A stretch of DNA of 64,000 bases from an uncultured Prevotellaceae bacterium (GCA_900316265.1 ONCH01000004.1:1-64000), one strand, 5' to 3'; positions 42,961 to 52,402 are shown, counted from the stretch's first letter. The notes: generated from the sequence alone by a model not told the origin. Made by a program: numbers and translations.

Positions 42961-42970
42961 TATCTTTGCA
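42961..42970 (+). promoter_or_regulatory. -7 element (with -33 TTTG) of the surface protein gene
   Basis: TATCTTTGCA at 42961-42970 with TTTG at 42938-42941, 19 bases apart, a complete Bacteroidota promoter; 27 bases before ATG 42998. Confidence 0.75.
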
Positions 42971-42997
42971 GGCGAAAATTGTTAAAATAATAAAACT

Positions 42998-45076
42998 ATG
43001 AAGAAAATAGTAATACAAACAATACTTCTGCTATACGTCCTCGTAGCAGGTAGTTCGAGTGCGTGGGCAACAACATACAGATTAGAAAAAACGACCTCAG
43101 TTGAGGCTGGCTCATTGTATGTATTTGAACAAGAGGGACATGTGATGAAAAACACTATCAGTTCAAATGCCTTACAAACGACAACAAGCTATGCTATCAC
43201 TGGCCTTTCTGGATTAGAAACTTATGTTTGGTGTCTAGAATCAGCAACAGGAGGTTTTTACATGAAAAATGTCAGCAAGGCTTCTAAAGAATATTTAAAC
43301 AATACCACAAGTACTACCCTTGCATTCGGTGACAAATCAACAATTTGGACTTTTACGTTTGAGGATGAGGTTGCATTAATTAAAACAAGCGATGGAGGAC
43401 GTTTCTTAGGGTATCCAGATATAAGTATTACTCCCCGTAGCTACGTTTATAGGGCTATGGCCATCGGAAATATAAGCATTAGTCCCCATGATATTACAGT
43501 ATATAAATTAGTGGAAGAAACTGCTCCTTCTTCTGCCGTCACATTTACGGCAAAGACCCCATCCATTGATTATCCAGGTACCACAACCTATTCTCAGGAA
43601 CCTGAAACAGCAACAGGATATTCGGACGAGACTGGTGCTTCCATCACTTACGAGATAACAGCCAATACCGCTGGCGCTACTATCGATGCATCTTTAGGTG
43701 AAGTTACCGTGGCTCATGAAGGTAGCGTGACCGTAAAGGCAACCGCTGCTGCTATCGAGGGCAAATTCACCTCTTCTTACGATACATATACCCTGACAGT
43801 TAACGACAATCGCATAGAAGCTCCGATTTCATTCCCTGTAACTACAGCAGTAGCAATGATGGGTGAAGACTTTGACGAGCCTGTGCTGACGAACGATAAA
43901 GGTCTTACCGTTACCTATTCCAGTGACAACGAGGCTGTAGCAACGGTAGATGACACAAGCGGGGAAGTCACGCTGGTTGCTGTGGGTACGGCAAACATTA
44001 TTGCCACCTTTGCTGGTGATGCAACATATAAATATACAACCGCACAGTATGAACTGACGGTAAACAAAGGGGCACAGGCATTACCCTATGAGGAATCGTT
44101 TAACAAGACCTTTGGCGAGTTTACTACTGACGGGGTTGAGGTTAACGAAATAAAAGTATGGAACTGTGTGCAAAGCTCTGATTTTGCAAAGGCTACGTCA
44201 TCTATAAATGTTAACTATAATGCAGAGAGTTGGCTAACCTCTCCTGTTATTGATGCAACTAACGTAACTCACTTCGCATTGTCCTTCGAACAGTCTATTG
44301 ACAGTTACTTTGGAACGATTGCCAATGAAGCAATGGTATATGCAAAGAACGTAGGCGATACAGACTGGACAAAGCTATCCATCACTTATCCAACAACACC
44401 AAAAGACGGATACTACTCAAGCTTCGTGACCACAACAGTAGATCTCTCTGCTTTCGCAGGTAACAAGATGCAAATCGCCTTCGTTTATATAGGCACTACC
44501 AGCAAAGCTGGCGCTTGGTTAGTTAAAAATGTCAAGTTCTCAGAGTCTGCAGTTGACATTACCGTCACCTCCGACGGATGGGCGACCTACGTGACGCCGT
44601 ATGCTCTGCGCTTTGCGGAGGGCGATGCCTATATCGTAAACGCGACGGGCGACAAGGTTGTTTATCTGGAGAGTGTTACCGATGTGCCTGCAAGCACCCC
44701 CGTCATTTTGAAGGGAGAAGGAACGAAAACAGCGACGGTACTGACAACAATCCCTGATGAAGTCACGAACCTGTTAGCTATCAGCGATGGTACCGTTACC
44801 AGTTGTTACGTTTTGGCTAAGAAGACCAGTGGCGTAGGCTTCTATAAGTGGACTGGTGGTGCTCTCAGCGCAGGTCGTGTATATCTGCCCACTGACGTAG
44901 TTACTTCTGCCCATGAATTCCTCGGTCTGACCCTCGGCGAGGAAACGGGAGTGAGTGAAGTGAGAGGTAGGAGGTCAGAGGGAAGAGGTGAGGTCTACGA
45001 CCTGCAGGGCCGCAAAGTACTGAAACCCACGCAGGGCCTCTACATCGTCAATGGCAAGCGAGTGGCAGTGAAATAG
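42998..45076 (+). CDS. Large secreted surface protein: Ig-like, choice-of-anchor-J and C-terminal tail domain
   Basis: 692 residues. Signal peptide 1-25 (SSSAWA). Residues 30-175 are a beta-rich module of lectin/trefoil-like kind (not identified). Residues about 185-355 hold two Ig-like strands sets of Big_2 type (SITYEITANTAGATIDASLGEVTVAHEGSV; AVATVDDTSGEVTLVAVGTANI). Residues 365-510 are a choice-of-anchor-J domain (LPYEESFNKTFGEFTTDG, ESWLTSPVIDATNVTHFALS, VDLSAFAGNKMQIAFVY). The C-terminus VYDLQGRKVLKPTQGLYIVNGKRVAVK matches the Por/type IX secretion tail-like ending common in Prevotella. Probably exported to the cell surface. A purine-rich repeat precedes this tail (44951-44993). Function unknown. 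Confidence 0.8.
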   Translation: MKKIVIQTILLLYVLVAGSSSAWATTYRLEKTTSVEAGSLYVFEQEGHVMKNTISSNALQTTTSYAITGLSGLETYVWCLESATGGFYMKNVSKASKEYLNNTTSTTLAFGDKSTIWTFTFEDEVALIKTSDGGRFLGYPDISITPRSYVYRAMAIGNISISPHDITVYKLVEETAPSSAVTFTAKTPSIDYPGTTTYSQEPETATGYSDETGASITYEITANTAGATIDASLGEVTVAHEGSVTVKATAAAIEGKFTSSYDTYTLTVNDNRIEAPISFPVTTAVAMMGEDFDEPVLTNDKGLTVTYSSDNEAVATVDDTSGEVTLVAVGTANIIATFAGDATYKYTTAQYELTVNKGAQALPYEESFNKTFGEFTTDGVEVNEIKVWNCVQSSDFAKATSSINVNYNAESWLTSPVIDATNVTHFALSFEQSIDSYFGTIANEAMVYAKNVGDTDWTKLSITYPTTPKDGYYSSFVTTTVDLSAFAGNKMQIAFVYIGTTSKAGAWLVKNVKFSESAVDITVTSDGWATYVTPYALRFAEGDAYIVNATGDKVVYLESVTDVPASTPVILKGEGTKTATVLTTIPDEVTNLLAISDGTVTSCYVLAKKTSGVGFYKWTGGALSAGRVYLPTDVVTSAHEFLGLTLGEETGVSEVRGRRSEGRGEVYDLQGRKVLKPTQGLYIVNGKRVAVK
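44951..44993. repeat. Purine-rich GTGAGAGGT-type tract inside the surface protein
   Basis: GTGAGTGAAGTGAGAGGTAG followed by more GGAGGTC/GAGGTGAGG units, encoding the low-complexity SEVRGRRSEGRGEV between the last domain and the C-terminal tail. Confidence 0.5.
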
Positions 45077-45099
45077 AATTCCCTAAAGAAAAGAGCAAT

Positions 45100-45219
45100 A
45101 TGAAAAAGACATATATCCATCCTCAATCCGAGATAATCAAGATAGCCACCCAGCAGATGCTGGCAACCTCGTTAGGCATCAGCGAAGAAGAGGTTTACAA
45201 CGAGAACGACCTCCTCTAA
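45100..45219 (+). CDS. 39-residue MKKTY-type small peptide
   Basis: ATG 45100, 23 bases after the stop of the surface protein. It reads MKKTYIHPQSEIIKIATQQM, then LATSLGISEEEVYNENDLL. Short proteins of this shape (Met-Lys-Lys-Thr-Tyr, a Pro, alternating hydrophobics, QMLA-S, acidic end) are frequent in Prevotella and Bacteroides behind secreted-protein genes and are rarely annotated. No function is known to me. Strong terminator follows, so the peptide is likely cotranscribed with the surface protein. Below usual gene-caller length. Confidence 0.72.
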   Translation: MKKTYIHPQSEIIKIATQQMLATSLGISEEEVYNENDLL

Positions 45220-45232
45220 TGCGAGTGGCAAA

Positions 45233-45270
45233 GAATAAATCCCGACACTTTCAGCTGTCGGGATTTATTC
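45233..45270. terminator. Strong bidirectional terminator
   Basis: GAATAAATCCCGACA - 8 bases - TGTCGGGATTTATTC, a 15-base perfect stem, between the small peptide gene and the convergent membrane sulfatase. Confidence 0.9.
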
Positions 45271-45307
45271 TTTCTCTATTTTTTACCTGCTTCTCAATTT
45301 TTAGTGA

Positions 45308-47161
45308 CTATTTATAGAACCTGTTGAGGCGTTTGATGGCAGCATCAAAGGCCTTGGGATTGATGTGGTAGTTGGGGACGGGATTGAGATGGGCATCGGT
45401 GACTTCGATATAGCCGGCACCTTCCTTGGTGAGGATGGTGTCGCCCTCGACGATGAAGGCGTAGCGCAGCTCATTGCCTACATAGTGCCAGAGACGGGGC
45501 GTGGTGTCGCTGAGCAAGTAGCCATTGCTATAGTCGTCAATGGGGTTGGTCACACCCAGGTAGTCGTGCATCAAGGTGGGCACGAAATCGAGATGCGTGG
45601 TGCGGTGGGTATGCACAGAGGTGAGGGATGAGGGGTGAGAGGTGAGAGAATCTGGCTCGTGCACGATGAGGGGCACGCCAATCTGATACTGGGTAAAGTT
45701 GGAGTTATGGCCCCAGTAGTTCTTGTGGTTCTCATTATACTCCTGTGCGTGGTCGCCTGTAATATATATTAAGGTATTGTCGTACATGCCCAACTGCTTC
45801 ATCTGACTGATTATCTCACCCACCATCTTGTCGGTCTGGTAGGCCGAGTTGCGATAGAGATTCCAGAAGGGTGTGGGATCCATGTCGTTGTGTAGTTCGT
45901 CGAAGCGGCCATATTCCCACGATGGTTGGAAGCGTGTGAGCAACTCCTTAGGCAGACTATAAGCATGCAGCAGGTCGAAGAAGATGAAGGCAAAGAAGGG
46001 CTTATTGCCGTCCTTTAGCGTAGGCAGGTCGCTGATAAGGTCTTCCTTGATGTTCATGTCGCGATCATAGGACGTATTGCCTGCCGTGCGTATGCGGAGG
46101 TTGGGCACGTGACCGAAGAGCATGCGAGCAAAGGGTGGGTCAACGAGCGAGGCGCTGGGATAGGTGCGGACGTTATAGCCCTGCTTCAGTAGTTCGTCAA
46201 CAAGCACCGGACTGGTACGGTTGGTGTCCCACGCCGTCCAGTAAGAAGGCTGTAAACCCGTGAACATGCCGAAGACGGAATACGATGTGCCATTGCCACA
46301 GCTGACGTGGTTCTGGTACCACTGTTCCTCATGTGCCAGTTGCCAGAGGTTGGGCATACACTCCTCAGTGAGTGCCCTGCGGCTCCATGAGTCAATAAGG
46401 ATAATCAGGATGTTGGGGCGCTGGCTAAGCGTCTGGTCTGTCTTGATAGGGTGTAGCGGATAGACAAGGTCGCCGCCAGTGGTATCGTCAACCTGCATGA
46501 CGTTGCGCTCAAAACCCATATCCTCCAACAAATCGCTGGTAGATAGTGGGAAGTAGTAAGGTACTAACTTGACACACTTGAGCACCGTCGGCTTGAAGAC
46601 AAACGAGCCATAGACGTGGATGGCGTTGGCAATGAGCAATGTGCCGACAAGTGACAGGATGGAGATGACGGTATAGCGCTTCTGCCAGTACTGGAGCATG
46701 CGCCCGCTAAGCCACCAGCCACCAATGCACAGAGCCACGATAACGGCAAGCATGAGACCTTCAGTAGCATAGAGCTGCCAACTGAAGTCAAAGATGTCGC
46801 CAGCCGCAGGGCCTGTCAACATATTGAGAATGAAGCCGTTCAGGTGGAAACGGTAAATCTTGTACACCTGCATATTGATGAAGCCCGTCATCATGAGCAG
46901 GCTAGTAGCCGTCACAAATAGCGTAATAGCCAGTCGGCGAAGTTTTAGCAATGCCCACGGCAGGAACAACACCAGCCATAAGGCCAGTAGCAGGATGGCA
47001 GCATGCGAGAAACAGGAGGTAATGAAAAACAGCCAGCCAGTAGCGTCGAGCGATGAGGCCACGCTATCACCCTGTATATAAAATAGGAGTAGCAAACCAC
47101 CCAGGATGGTTGCCAATACATAATATATAAAACCTTGCTTGATGAGTTTCATGCTACACAA
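45308..47161 (-). CDS. YejM/PbgA-like membrane protein with sulfatase-fold domain
   Basis: 617 residues. Five or six N-terminal helices (FIYYVLATILGGLLLLFYIQ, FITSCFSHAAILLLALWLVL, TLFVTATSLLMMTGFIN, LMLAVIVALCIGGWWLSG), matching DUF3413, then a periplasmic alkaline-phosphatase/sulfatase-fold domain (QRPNILIILIDSWSRRAL, the nucleophile region HVSCGNGTSYSVFGMFTG, IYITGDHAQEYNENH). This layout is that of YejM/PbgA, which in enterobacteria controls LPS amounts, and of LTA synthase relatives. Metal and nucleophile residues here suggest catalysis is possible. A repeat tract inserts SLTSHPSSLTSV near residue 525. Neighbour: another sulfatase-fold gene 6 bases upstream on the same strand. Confidence 0.85.
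   Translation of the reverse strand: MCSMKLIKQGFIYYVLATILGGLLLLFYIQGDSVASSLDATGWLFFITSCFSHAAILLLALWLVLFLPWALLKLRRLAITLFVTATSLLMMTGFINMQVYKIYRFHLNGFILNMLTGPAAGDIFDFSWQLYATEGLMLAVIVALCIGGWWLSGRMLQYWQKRYTVISILSLVGTLLIANAIHVYGSFVFKPTVLKCVKLVPYYFPLSTSDLLEDMGFERNVMQVDDTTGGDLVYPLHPIKTDQTLSQRPNILIILIDSWSRRALTEECMPNLWQLAHEEQWYQNHVSCGNGTSYSVFGMFTGLQPSYWTAWDTNRTSPVLVDELLKQGYNVRTYPSASLVDPPFARMLFGHVPNLRIRTAGNTSYDRDMNIKEDLISDLPTLKDGNKPFFAFIFFDLLHAYSLPKELLTRFQPSWEYGRFDELHNDMDPTPFWNLYRNSAYQTDKMVGEIISQMKQLGMYDNTLIYITGDHAQEYNENHKNYWGHNSNFTQYQIGVPLIVHEPDSLTSHPSSLTSVHTHRTTHLDFVPTLMHDYLGVTNPIDDYSNGYLLSDTTPRLWHYVGNELRYAFIVEGDTILTKEGAGYIEVTDAHLNPVPNYHINPKAFDAAIKRLNRFYK
45617..45651. repeat. GTGAGAGGTGAG-type tract inside the YejM-like gene
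   Basis: AGAGGTGAGGGATGAGGGGT followed by GAGAGGTGAGAG; on the coding strand it gives SLTSHPSSLTS in an otherwise conserved sulfatase region. Confidence 0.55.
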
Positions 47162-47167
47162 AAATGC

Positions 47168-49123
47168 TTAGTTCTTAATGATCAATCTGTTCTGTGTCAT
47201 TCGCTCCATATACTGCTGGATGATGGCTTTCAACTCTCGCTCCATCTGTGGTTGTTCAGCTACTTTGCCCATCATGTTGGTCTTCATCAGTGAGTCGGTA
47301 AGTGCATAGACGCCACATGTCCGCTGACCATCGAATTGCAGGATATGACCGTGCTTGACATACTGGTAGATACCGTTCAAGTAGTTCACCGCCCATGTGT
47401 CCTCAGCAGGTGTCGTCAGCAAATCCACGCCAAAGGACAGATAGGGCTGGTCATAACCCAGATGTTCCAAGATAGTTGGCATGATGTCGGTCTGCTGGGC
47501 AATGGCATCCACCATTCCCTCACCCATCTCGCCACTGGGATCGTAGAAGATGACAGGCGACGCGAAGCCTCCAATATCCGTGCGGTAGTGCTGGTATTTC
47601 GTCATATTCGTGTGGTCGCTGGTGATAGCAAAGATGGTGTTCTCGTACCACGGTTGTTTCTTAGCACTCTCGAAGAAATGCTGCAAGGCCATGTCGGTAT
47701 AGCGTATTACCGGATAGATTTCCATCTCAGGATCTTCATTCTTGAAAACATCTTTATAAGCGTCAGGTACTCGGAACGGATGGTGACTGGACAATGTGAA
47801 CAGCGCCGTCATAAAGGGTTGCTTCATGTCGGTTATCTTCTGACACATATACTGCATGAACGGCTCGTCGCTAATACCCCACCAACCATCATATTCCGCG
47901 TCACCCTTGGTACGTGGGTCAGCGACAAAGTCTTCACGACCATAGTACTCCTTGAACTTCGTAGCACGGGCGAAGGCCATAAAGCCCATCGAACCGCGCT
48001 CAGCACCATGGAAGAAAGCCGTCTCGTAACCTTTGCCGTTCAGACAGTCTGCCAGTCCCGACACGTCATTGACACTGTAGGGCGACAGGAAGAACGGCTC
48101 GACAAACATTGGTATCGACGAGAGTATCGACGGCATGCCGTCAATAGACTTGCGACCATTGCAATAGCTGTAGCGGTAGGTCAATGCCCCATGTGCCAAC
48201 AGCGAGTCGGTAAACGGAGTCTGCGAAGGATAGCCGGCATCCTGGTTATACGTCCCTATATATTCTCTGCCAAAACTCTCAATGATAATCACCACCACAT
48301 TCTTCTTCATGAATGGATGGCGGCATTGCGGCTGATGAATAGGGGTGTATATCTGCTCCAACTGCTTAGCATCATAATAGGCAATGACTTCAAAGTTGTT
48401 CTTGCCGATGGTACGTATCAGCGAGAATGGGGTATTCAACACCAGACCCGTTTCTGTAGGACGGTCGCAGTAATTATTAGCATTCGACACGGTGATTGGA
48501 CGAATGTCGCGCGTCCAACCGCCACGCATACCAGCCACGCAAAACGGTACAAAGCCCAATAGCGACACCAGCATCACGGGATAGTAAACGGGAAGCCGTT
48601 TTTTCAGTTCGCTGACATCAGACTTCACATACAGTTTCCATAAGCCCCATGCTACCAGACCTGCCAGTACGAAGAAGTACCAGTGGTTCACCATCTCTGT
48701 CCAGAAGATACCACCAAGGTTGTTCTCGTTCTGGAACTCCTGGAAGATGGTCGTTGTGGTGCGTCGCATACTATAGCGAAAATACACCGTATCGACAAGG
48801 TTGACCGCCAGTGTCAGGATGTTAACCGCCACGAATATCCATTGGCAAATGCTATGATAGGTTTTGTTCTCCTTCCAATGCAGGGGGAACAGCACCATGA
48901 CAATCCACAAAGCATTGGTATAGAGGATGGCCGTGGTATCGAACATCAGTCCACCACGCATCATTTCCAAGAAATGGGGCCACGTCAGGTTGTCGGCATA
49001 GAAGTTCCAGTTCTCTGCCAGAAACACCATGCGCGCTATGAAATACACCACGTAAGCCAGTAGCAAGTTCAGCAGCATGCTGGCCAGTGGTGACAGATAT
49101 GTCCATACTGTTTTTTTGTTCAT
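47168..49123 (-). CDS. LTA-synthase-family sulfatase-fold membrane transferase
   Basis: 651 residues. Five N-terminal helices (SMLLNLLLAYVVYFIARMVF, ILYTNALWIVMVLFPLHW, CQWIFVAVNILTLAVNLV, WYFFVLAGLVAWGLWKLYV, YPVMLVSLLGFVPFCVAGM) then the catalytic fold: KKNVVVIIIESFGREYIG, YCNGRKSIDGMPSILSSIPMF (Ser/Thr nucleophile region), TALFTLSSHHPFRVP, AITSDHTNMTKYQHY. In Bacteroidota such LtaS-like proteins are thought to move phosphoglycerol or phosphoethanolamine onto glycans, not make teichoic acid. Start at 49123 is chosen from the helix. Precedes the YejM-like gene; both probably modify envelope glycans or lipids. Confidence 0.88.
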   Translation of the reverse strand: MNKKTVWTYLSPLASMLLNLLLAYVVYFIARMVFLAENWNFYADNLTWPHFLEMMRGGLMFDTTAILYTNALWIVMVLFPLHWKENKTYHSICQWIFVAVNILTLAVNLVDTVYFRYSMRRTTTTIFQEFQNENNLGGIFWTEMVNHWYFFVLAGLVAWGLWKLYVKSDVSELKKRLPVYYPVMLVSLLGFVPFCVAGMRGGWTRDIRPITVSNANNYCDRPTETGLVLNTPFSLIRTIGKNNFEVIAYYDAKQLEQIYTPIHQPQCRHPFMKKNVVVIIIESFGREYIGTYNQDAGYPSQTPFTDSLLAHGALTYRYSYCNGRKSIDGMPSILSSIPMFVEPFFLSPYSVNDVSGLADCLNGKGYETAFFHGAERGSMGFMAFARATKFKEYYGREDFVADPRTKGDAEYDGWWGISDEPFMQYMCQKITDMKQPFMTALFTLSSHHPFRVPDAYKDVFKNEDPEMEIYPVIRYTDMALQHFFESAKKQPWYENTIFAITSDHTNMTKYQHYRTDIGGFASPVIFYDPSGEMGEGMVDAIAQQTDIMPTILEHLGYDQPYLSFGVDLLTTPAEDTWAVNYLNGIYQYVKHGHILQFDGQRTCGVYALTDSLMKTNMMGKVAEQPQMERELKAIIQQYMERMTQNRLIIKN

Positions 49124-49141
49124 GGGCGCAAAATTACGAAA

Positions 49142-49176
49142 TAATTATGAATTATGCATTATGAATTATGAATTAT
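49142..49176. repeat. AATTATG repeat upstream of the msbA-like gene
   Basis: Repeats of TAATTATGAATTATGCATTA and similar, unit about 7-8 bases, ending just before the TTTTG/TACCTTTGTA promoter (49177-49190). Confidence 0.55.
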
Positions 49177-49180
49177 TTTG

Positions 49181-49190
49181 TACCTTTGTA
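49181..49190 (+). promoter_or_regulatory. -7 promoter element of the msbA-like gene
   Basis: TACCTTTGTA, 18 bases before ATG 49209; the repeat tract lies at the position of the -33 element. Confidence 0.6.
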
Positions 49191-49208
49191 GCCAAAATAT
49201 AACAAGAT

Positions 49209-51044
49209 ATGCTGAAACAGTTTTTCTCCGTCATGGCGCGCTACCTCCGCCCATACCGTAAATACTTGGGATGGTCGGTGGTGCTGAACTTCCTGTCACA
49301 GTGGATGAACGTGTTCTCCTTCGCCGTGCTGATACCCATTCTGAACATCCTGTTTAAGATAGATACACAGGTATATACCTACAAACCTTGGTCATGGGAT
49401 ACGCTGGATAAGGAACTCATCGTCAACAACGCCTATGCGTGGGTGCAGGAACTGATTAGCATTCACGGTGCTTTCCTGACGCTGGTATATATGGGACTAG
49501 CACTTGTTATCATGACAGGTATCAAGACGTTGGGCTACTTCGCTTCGTCGGCCGTAATGATACCACTCAGAACTGGTGTAGTTCGCGATATTCGCATCGA
49601 GGTGTACGAGAAGGTGCTACGTCTGCCACTGAGTTTCTTCTCTGACGAGCGTAAGGGCGATATAATTGCCCGTATGTCGTCGGATGTAGGTGCCGTAGAA
49701 AACTCCATCACCAGCAGTATTGATATGCTCATCCGCCAGCCTATCGCCATCATCGTATGTTTCTCGACGATGATATGGGTCAGCTGGCAACTGACACTCT
49801 TCGTACTCATCATTGCTCCAATAGCTGGTTGGATAATGGGTACGGTAAGCCGTAAGCTGAAGTCACAGTCGGCAACGGTGCAGAACCAGTGGGGCGACCT
49901 GTTGGCACAACTTGACGAGACGCTGGGCGGTTTGCGTATCATCAAGGCATTCATTGCTGAGCATAAGATGTTGCAACGCTTTATCAATATCAATGACCAA
50001 TACCGCTCAAACGTCAATGCAATGGCTATCCGCCAGAGTGCTGCTCACCCCATGTCGGAATTCTTAGGAACGGTTATCATCGTCGTGGTGCTGTGGTTTG
50101 GTGGCTACCTTATTCTTAGTGAGTCGAACCTTATCGATGCATCGACGTTTATCTTCTATATGGTCATTCTGTATAGCGTCATCAATCCTATCAAGGAACT
50201 GTCGAAGGCCACCTATCAGATACCAGTCGGACTGGCATCGATGGACCGTATCGACTTTATCCTCAAGGCTGACAACCCCATCAAGGAACCAACAGAGCCT
50301 CAACCGATGACATCGTTTGAGAAGGATATTGAACTGCGTAACGTGTCGTTCAGCTATGTTGAGGGGCGTCAGGTGCTGAAAAACATCAACCTGAAGGTGC
50401 CCAAGGGCAAGACCATCGCATTGGTGGGACAGTCTGGCTCGGGTAAATCTACACTGGTAGACCTGATTCCCCGTTACCATGATGTCAACGAGGGTGAAGT
50501 GCTGATTGACGGAAAGAACATCAAGACGGTACGTATCTCAGAGTTGCGTGCGCTGATAGGCAACGTCAATCAGGAAGCAATCCTTTTCAATGATACCTTC
50601 TATAATAATATAACCTTTGGTGTGGAGAATGCCACGATGGAACAGGTCATTGAGGCTGCGAAGATAGCTAACGCCCATGAATTTATCATGGAAAGTGAGC
50701 ATGGTTACGACACGATGATTGGTGACCGCGGCGGCAGACTCTCTGGCGGTCAGCGTCAACGCGTCAGCATTGCCCGCGCCATTCTGAAGAATCCACCTAT
50801 TCTTATTCTCGACGAAGCGACGTCAGCACTCGATACCGAGTCAGAGCGCCTGGTACAAGAGGCACTAGAGCGTCTGATGAAGTCGCGCACTACTATTGCC
50901 ATTGCTCACCGTCTCTCTACTATCAAGAATGCCAGCGAGATCTACGTGCTCTATGAAGGCGAGATTGTAGAGTCTGGTCAGCACGACGAACTCATTGCTA
51001 AGAATGGCTATTACAAGCGTCTGTATGACATGCAGCAACTGTAA
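49209..51044 (+). CDS. MsbA-like ABC exporter (permease and ATPase fused)
   Basis: 611 residues. Six membrane helices (about 15-330) with EKVLRLPLSFFSDERKGDIIARMSSD, the coupling-helix signature of type-I exporters. The ATPase has Walker A ALVGQSGSGKSTLVDLIPRYHD, Q-loop GNVNQEAILFNDTFYNNIT, signature RGGRLSGGQRQRVSIARAIL, Walker B ILILDEATSALDTESERLV and H-loop IAIAHRLSTIKNA. Members flip lipid A core or other lipids across the inner membrane. Its place at the start of an LPS glycosyltransferase region supports this role; the substrate is not proved. The short 29-base gap suggests cotranscription with the next glycosyltransferase. Confidence 0.93.
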   Translation: MLKQFFSVMARYLRPYRKYLGWSVVLNFLSQWMNVFSFAVLIPILNILFKIDTQVYTYKPWSWDTLDKELIVNNAYAWVQELISIHGAFLTLVYMGLALVIMTGIKTLGYFASSAVMIPLRTGVVRDIRIEVYEKVLRLPLSFFSDERKGDIIARMSSDVGAVENSITSSIDMLIRQPIAIIVCFSTMIWVSWQLTLFVLIIAPIAGWIMGTVSRKLKSQSATVQNQWGDLLAQLDETLGGLRIIKAFIAEHKMLQRFININDQYRSNVNAMAIRQSAAHPMSEFLGTVIIVVVLWFGGYLILSESNLIDASTFIFYMVILYSVINPIKELSKATYQIPVGLASMDRIDFILKADNPIKEPTEPQPMTSFEKDIELRNVSFSYVEGRQVLKNINLKVPKGKTIALVGQSGSGKSTLVDLIPRYHDVNEGEVLIDGKNIKTVRISELRALIGNVNQEAILFNDTFYNNITFGVENATMEQVIEAAKIANAHEFIMESEHGYDTMIGDRGGRLSGGQRQRVSIARAILKNPPILILDEATSALDTESERLVQEALERLMKSRTTIAIAHRLSTIKNASEIYVLYEGEIVESGQHDELIAKNGYYKRLYDMQQL

Positions 51045-51073
51045 GGGCCCTATGTTAACCTAAATTCCGGATT

Positions 51074-52402
51074 ATGAAGTTATTGTATATTACTCCTTGG
51101 ATACCCTATCCATTGACAAATGGTGGAAATCAGGCATTCTTTATGATGGCCGACAATGTCAGGAAACATCATGACCTGTCAGTGCTGTTGTATGTTCACC
51201 ATAGTGCAGATAAGGCATACATTGATGAATTGAAGAAACTATGGCCCGATGTCACATTCTATATCTTTGATGATGAGACAGAGCACGAGTTTCTGATGAA
51301 CCATCCTGAACTCAGCCCTTATTGCGGTATGTCACGGAAAGACAAGATGCAGTGCAAGAGCTATAACTTTGTGATGCACTCCATGCAACGAAAGATAGCA
51401 CGCAAGAGACGTAAGTGGGATGCCAGTCATGATGATTACGTCAGAAGCAACTCTACATTATATATGGAAAATTCCGACCTGACAATCTCATTCTGTAGCT
51501 ATGTGAACGACGTGGCCTCAAAAGGTTTTGATATTGTACAGGTTGAATTCTATGATTATCTGCCGTTGGTTTATGCTCTGCCACAACAGTGCAAGAAGGT
51601 GTTTGTTCACCATGAGTTACGCTTCGTACGTAATGAGATAGAGGTCGAGATGTTCAAGAACGTACTGCCAAGTGACATCATGATGCGGGAGAAGAAGAAA
51701 GCAGAGGAGCTGGCTGCATTGTCTGCATACGATGCCGTGATTACGTTGACGGACATTGACAAAAACATCTTGAAAGACCATCTACCAGAGGGCAAGCTGT
51801 TCACCTCGCCGGCTATTACCCAGACGGTGTCTCTTGAACATCTGTCCTTCAAACCTGCCAAGGATTTGGTATTTGTCGGTAATGGAAGCCACTTCCCCAA
51901 TGCCGACGGAATGCTATGGTTCTGTAGTGAAATTGCCCCGGCAATGAAAGCCCAAGGCATCAAAATGCCAACAATCTATGTTACGGGCAACTGGGATGCA
52001 AAGACCAAAGAGAAATTAACAGGACTGTGTCCTGAAATAGTTTTCTCTGGTTTTATCGATGACCTGCAATCGTTCCTGAACGGGAAATTGTCTGTCGTAC
52101 CTATAAGAATAGGTAGCGGTATGCGTATGAAACTGATAGACACAGCATGTGCCGGTGCGCCAATAGTAACGACATCCAAAGGCTGTGAAGGTCTACCTTT
52201 TGTTGATGGAAAGAACTGTCTGATAGCTGATAGCGCAGAAGACTTCGCAAAGGCTGTTACCCGTATGCTGGCTGATGAAACTCTTCAGCAGACCTTGGCA
52301 GTTAATGCCCAGAGTTCTCAGAGCAATATGCTCAATGAGAGCAAATTATTGGAAAAGCGTATTGCAGTATATGAGCACCTTATAGGAGTGCCTTCAAGAT
52401 AG
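51074..52402 (+). CDS. Glycosyltransferase, GT4-like (GT-B fold)
   Basis: 442 residues. N-terminal LLYITPWIPYPLTNGGNQAF is the usual GT-B entry, with FDIVQVEFYDYLPLVYALPQ and KVFVHHELRFVRNEIE in the acceptor domain, then DLVFVGNGSHFPNADGMLWF, FSGFIDDLQSFLNGKLSVVPIRIGSGMRMKLID and VTTSKGCEGLPFVDGKN in the donor domain, including the nucleotide-binding Glu region. It adds a sugar to LPS core, O-antigen or other glycan; sugar not known. Its last 23 bases overlap the convergent GT2 gene at 52380-52402. Confidence 0.88.
   Translation: MKLLYITPWIPYPLTNGGNQAFFMMADNVRKHHDLSVLLYVHHSADKAYIDELKKLWPDVTFYIFDDETEHEFLMNHPELSPYCGMSRKDKMQCKSYNFVMHSMQRKIARKRRKWDASHDDYVRSNSTLYMENSDLTISFCSYVNDVASKGFDIVQVEFYDYLPLVYALPQQCKKVFVHHELRFVRNEIEVEMFKNVLPSDIMMREKKKAEELAALSAYDAVITLTDIDKNILKDHLPEGKLFTSPAITQTVSLEHLSFKPAKDLVFVGNGSHFPNADGMLWFCSEIAPAMKAQGIKMPTIYVTGNWDAKTKEKLTGLCPEIVFSGFIDDLQSFLNGKLSVVPIRIGSGMRMKLIDTACAGAPIVTTSKGCEGLPFVDGKNCLIADSAEDFAKAVTRMLADETLQQTLAVNAQSSQSNMLNESKLLEKRIAVYEHLIGVPSR

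Noticed and set aside
47336..48562. 408-codon open frame on the plus strand
   Set aside because: Antisense to the LTA-synthase-family gene, whose protein has clear motifs; the frame has no family features and an odd His/Arg-rich composition.
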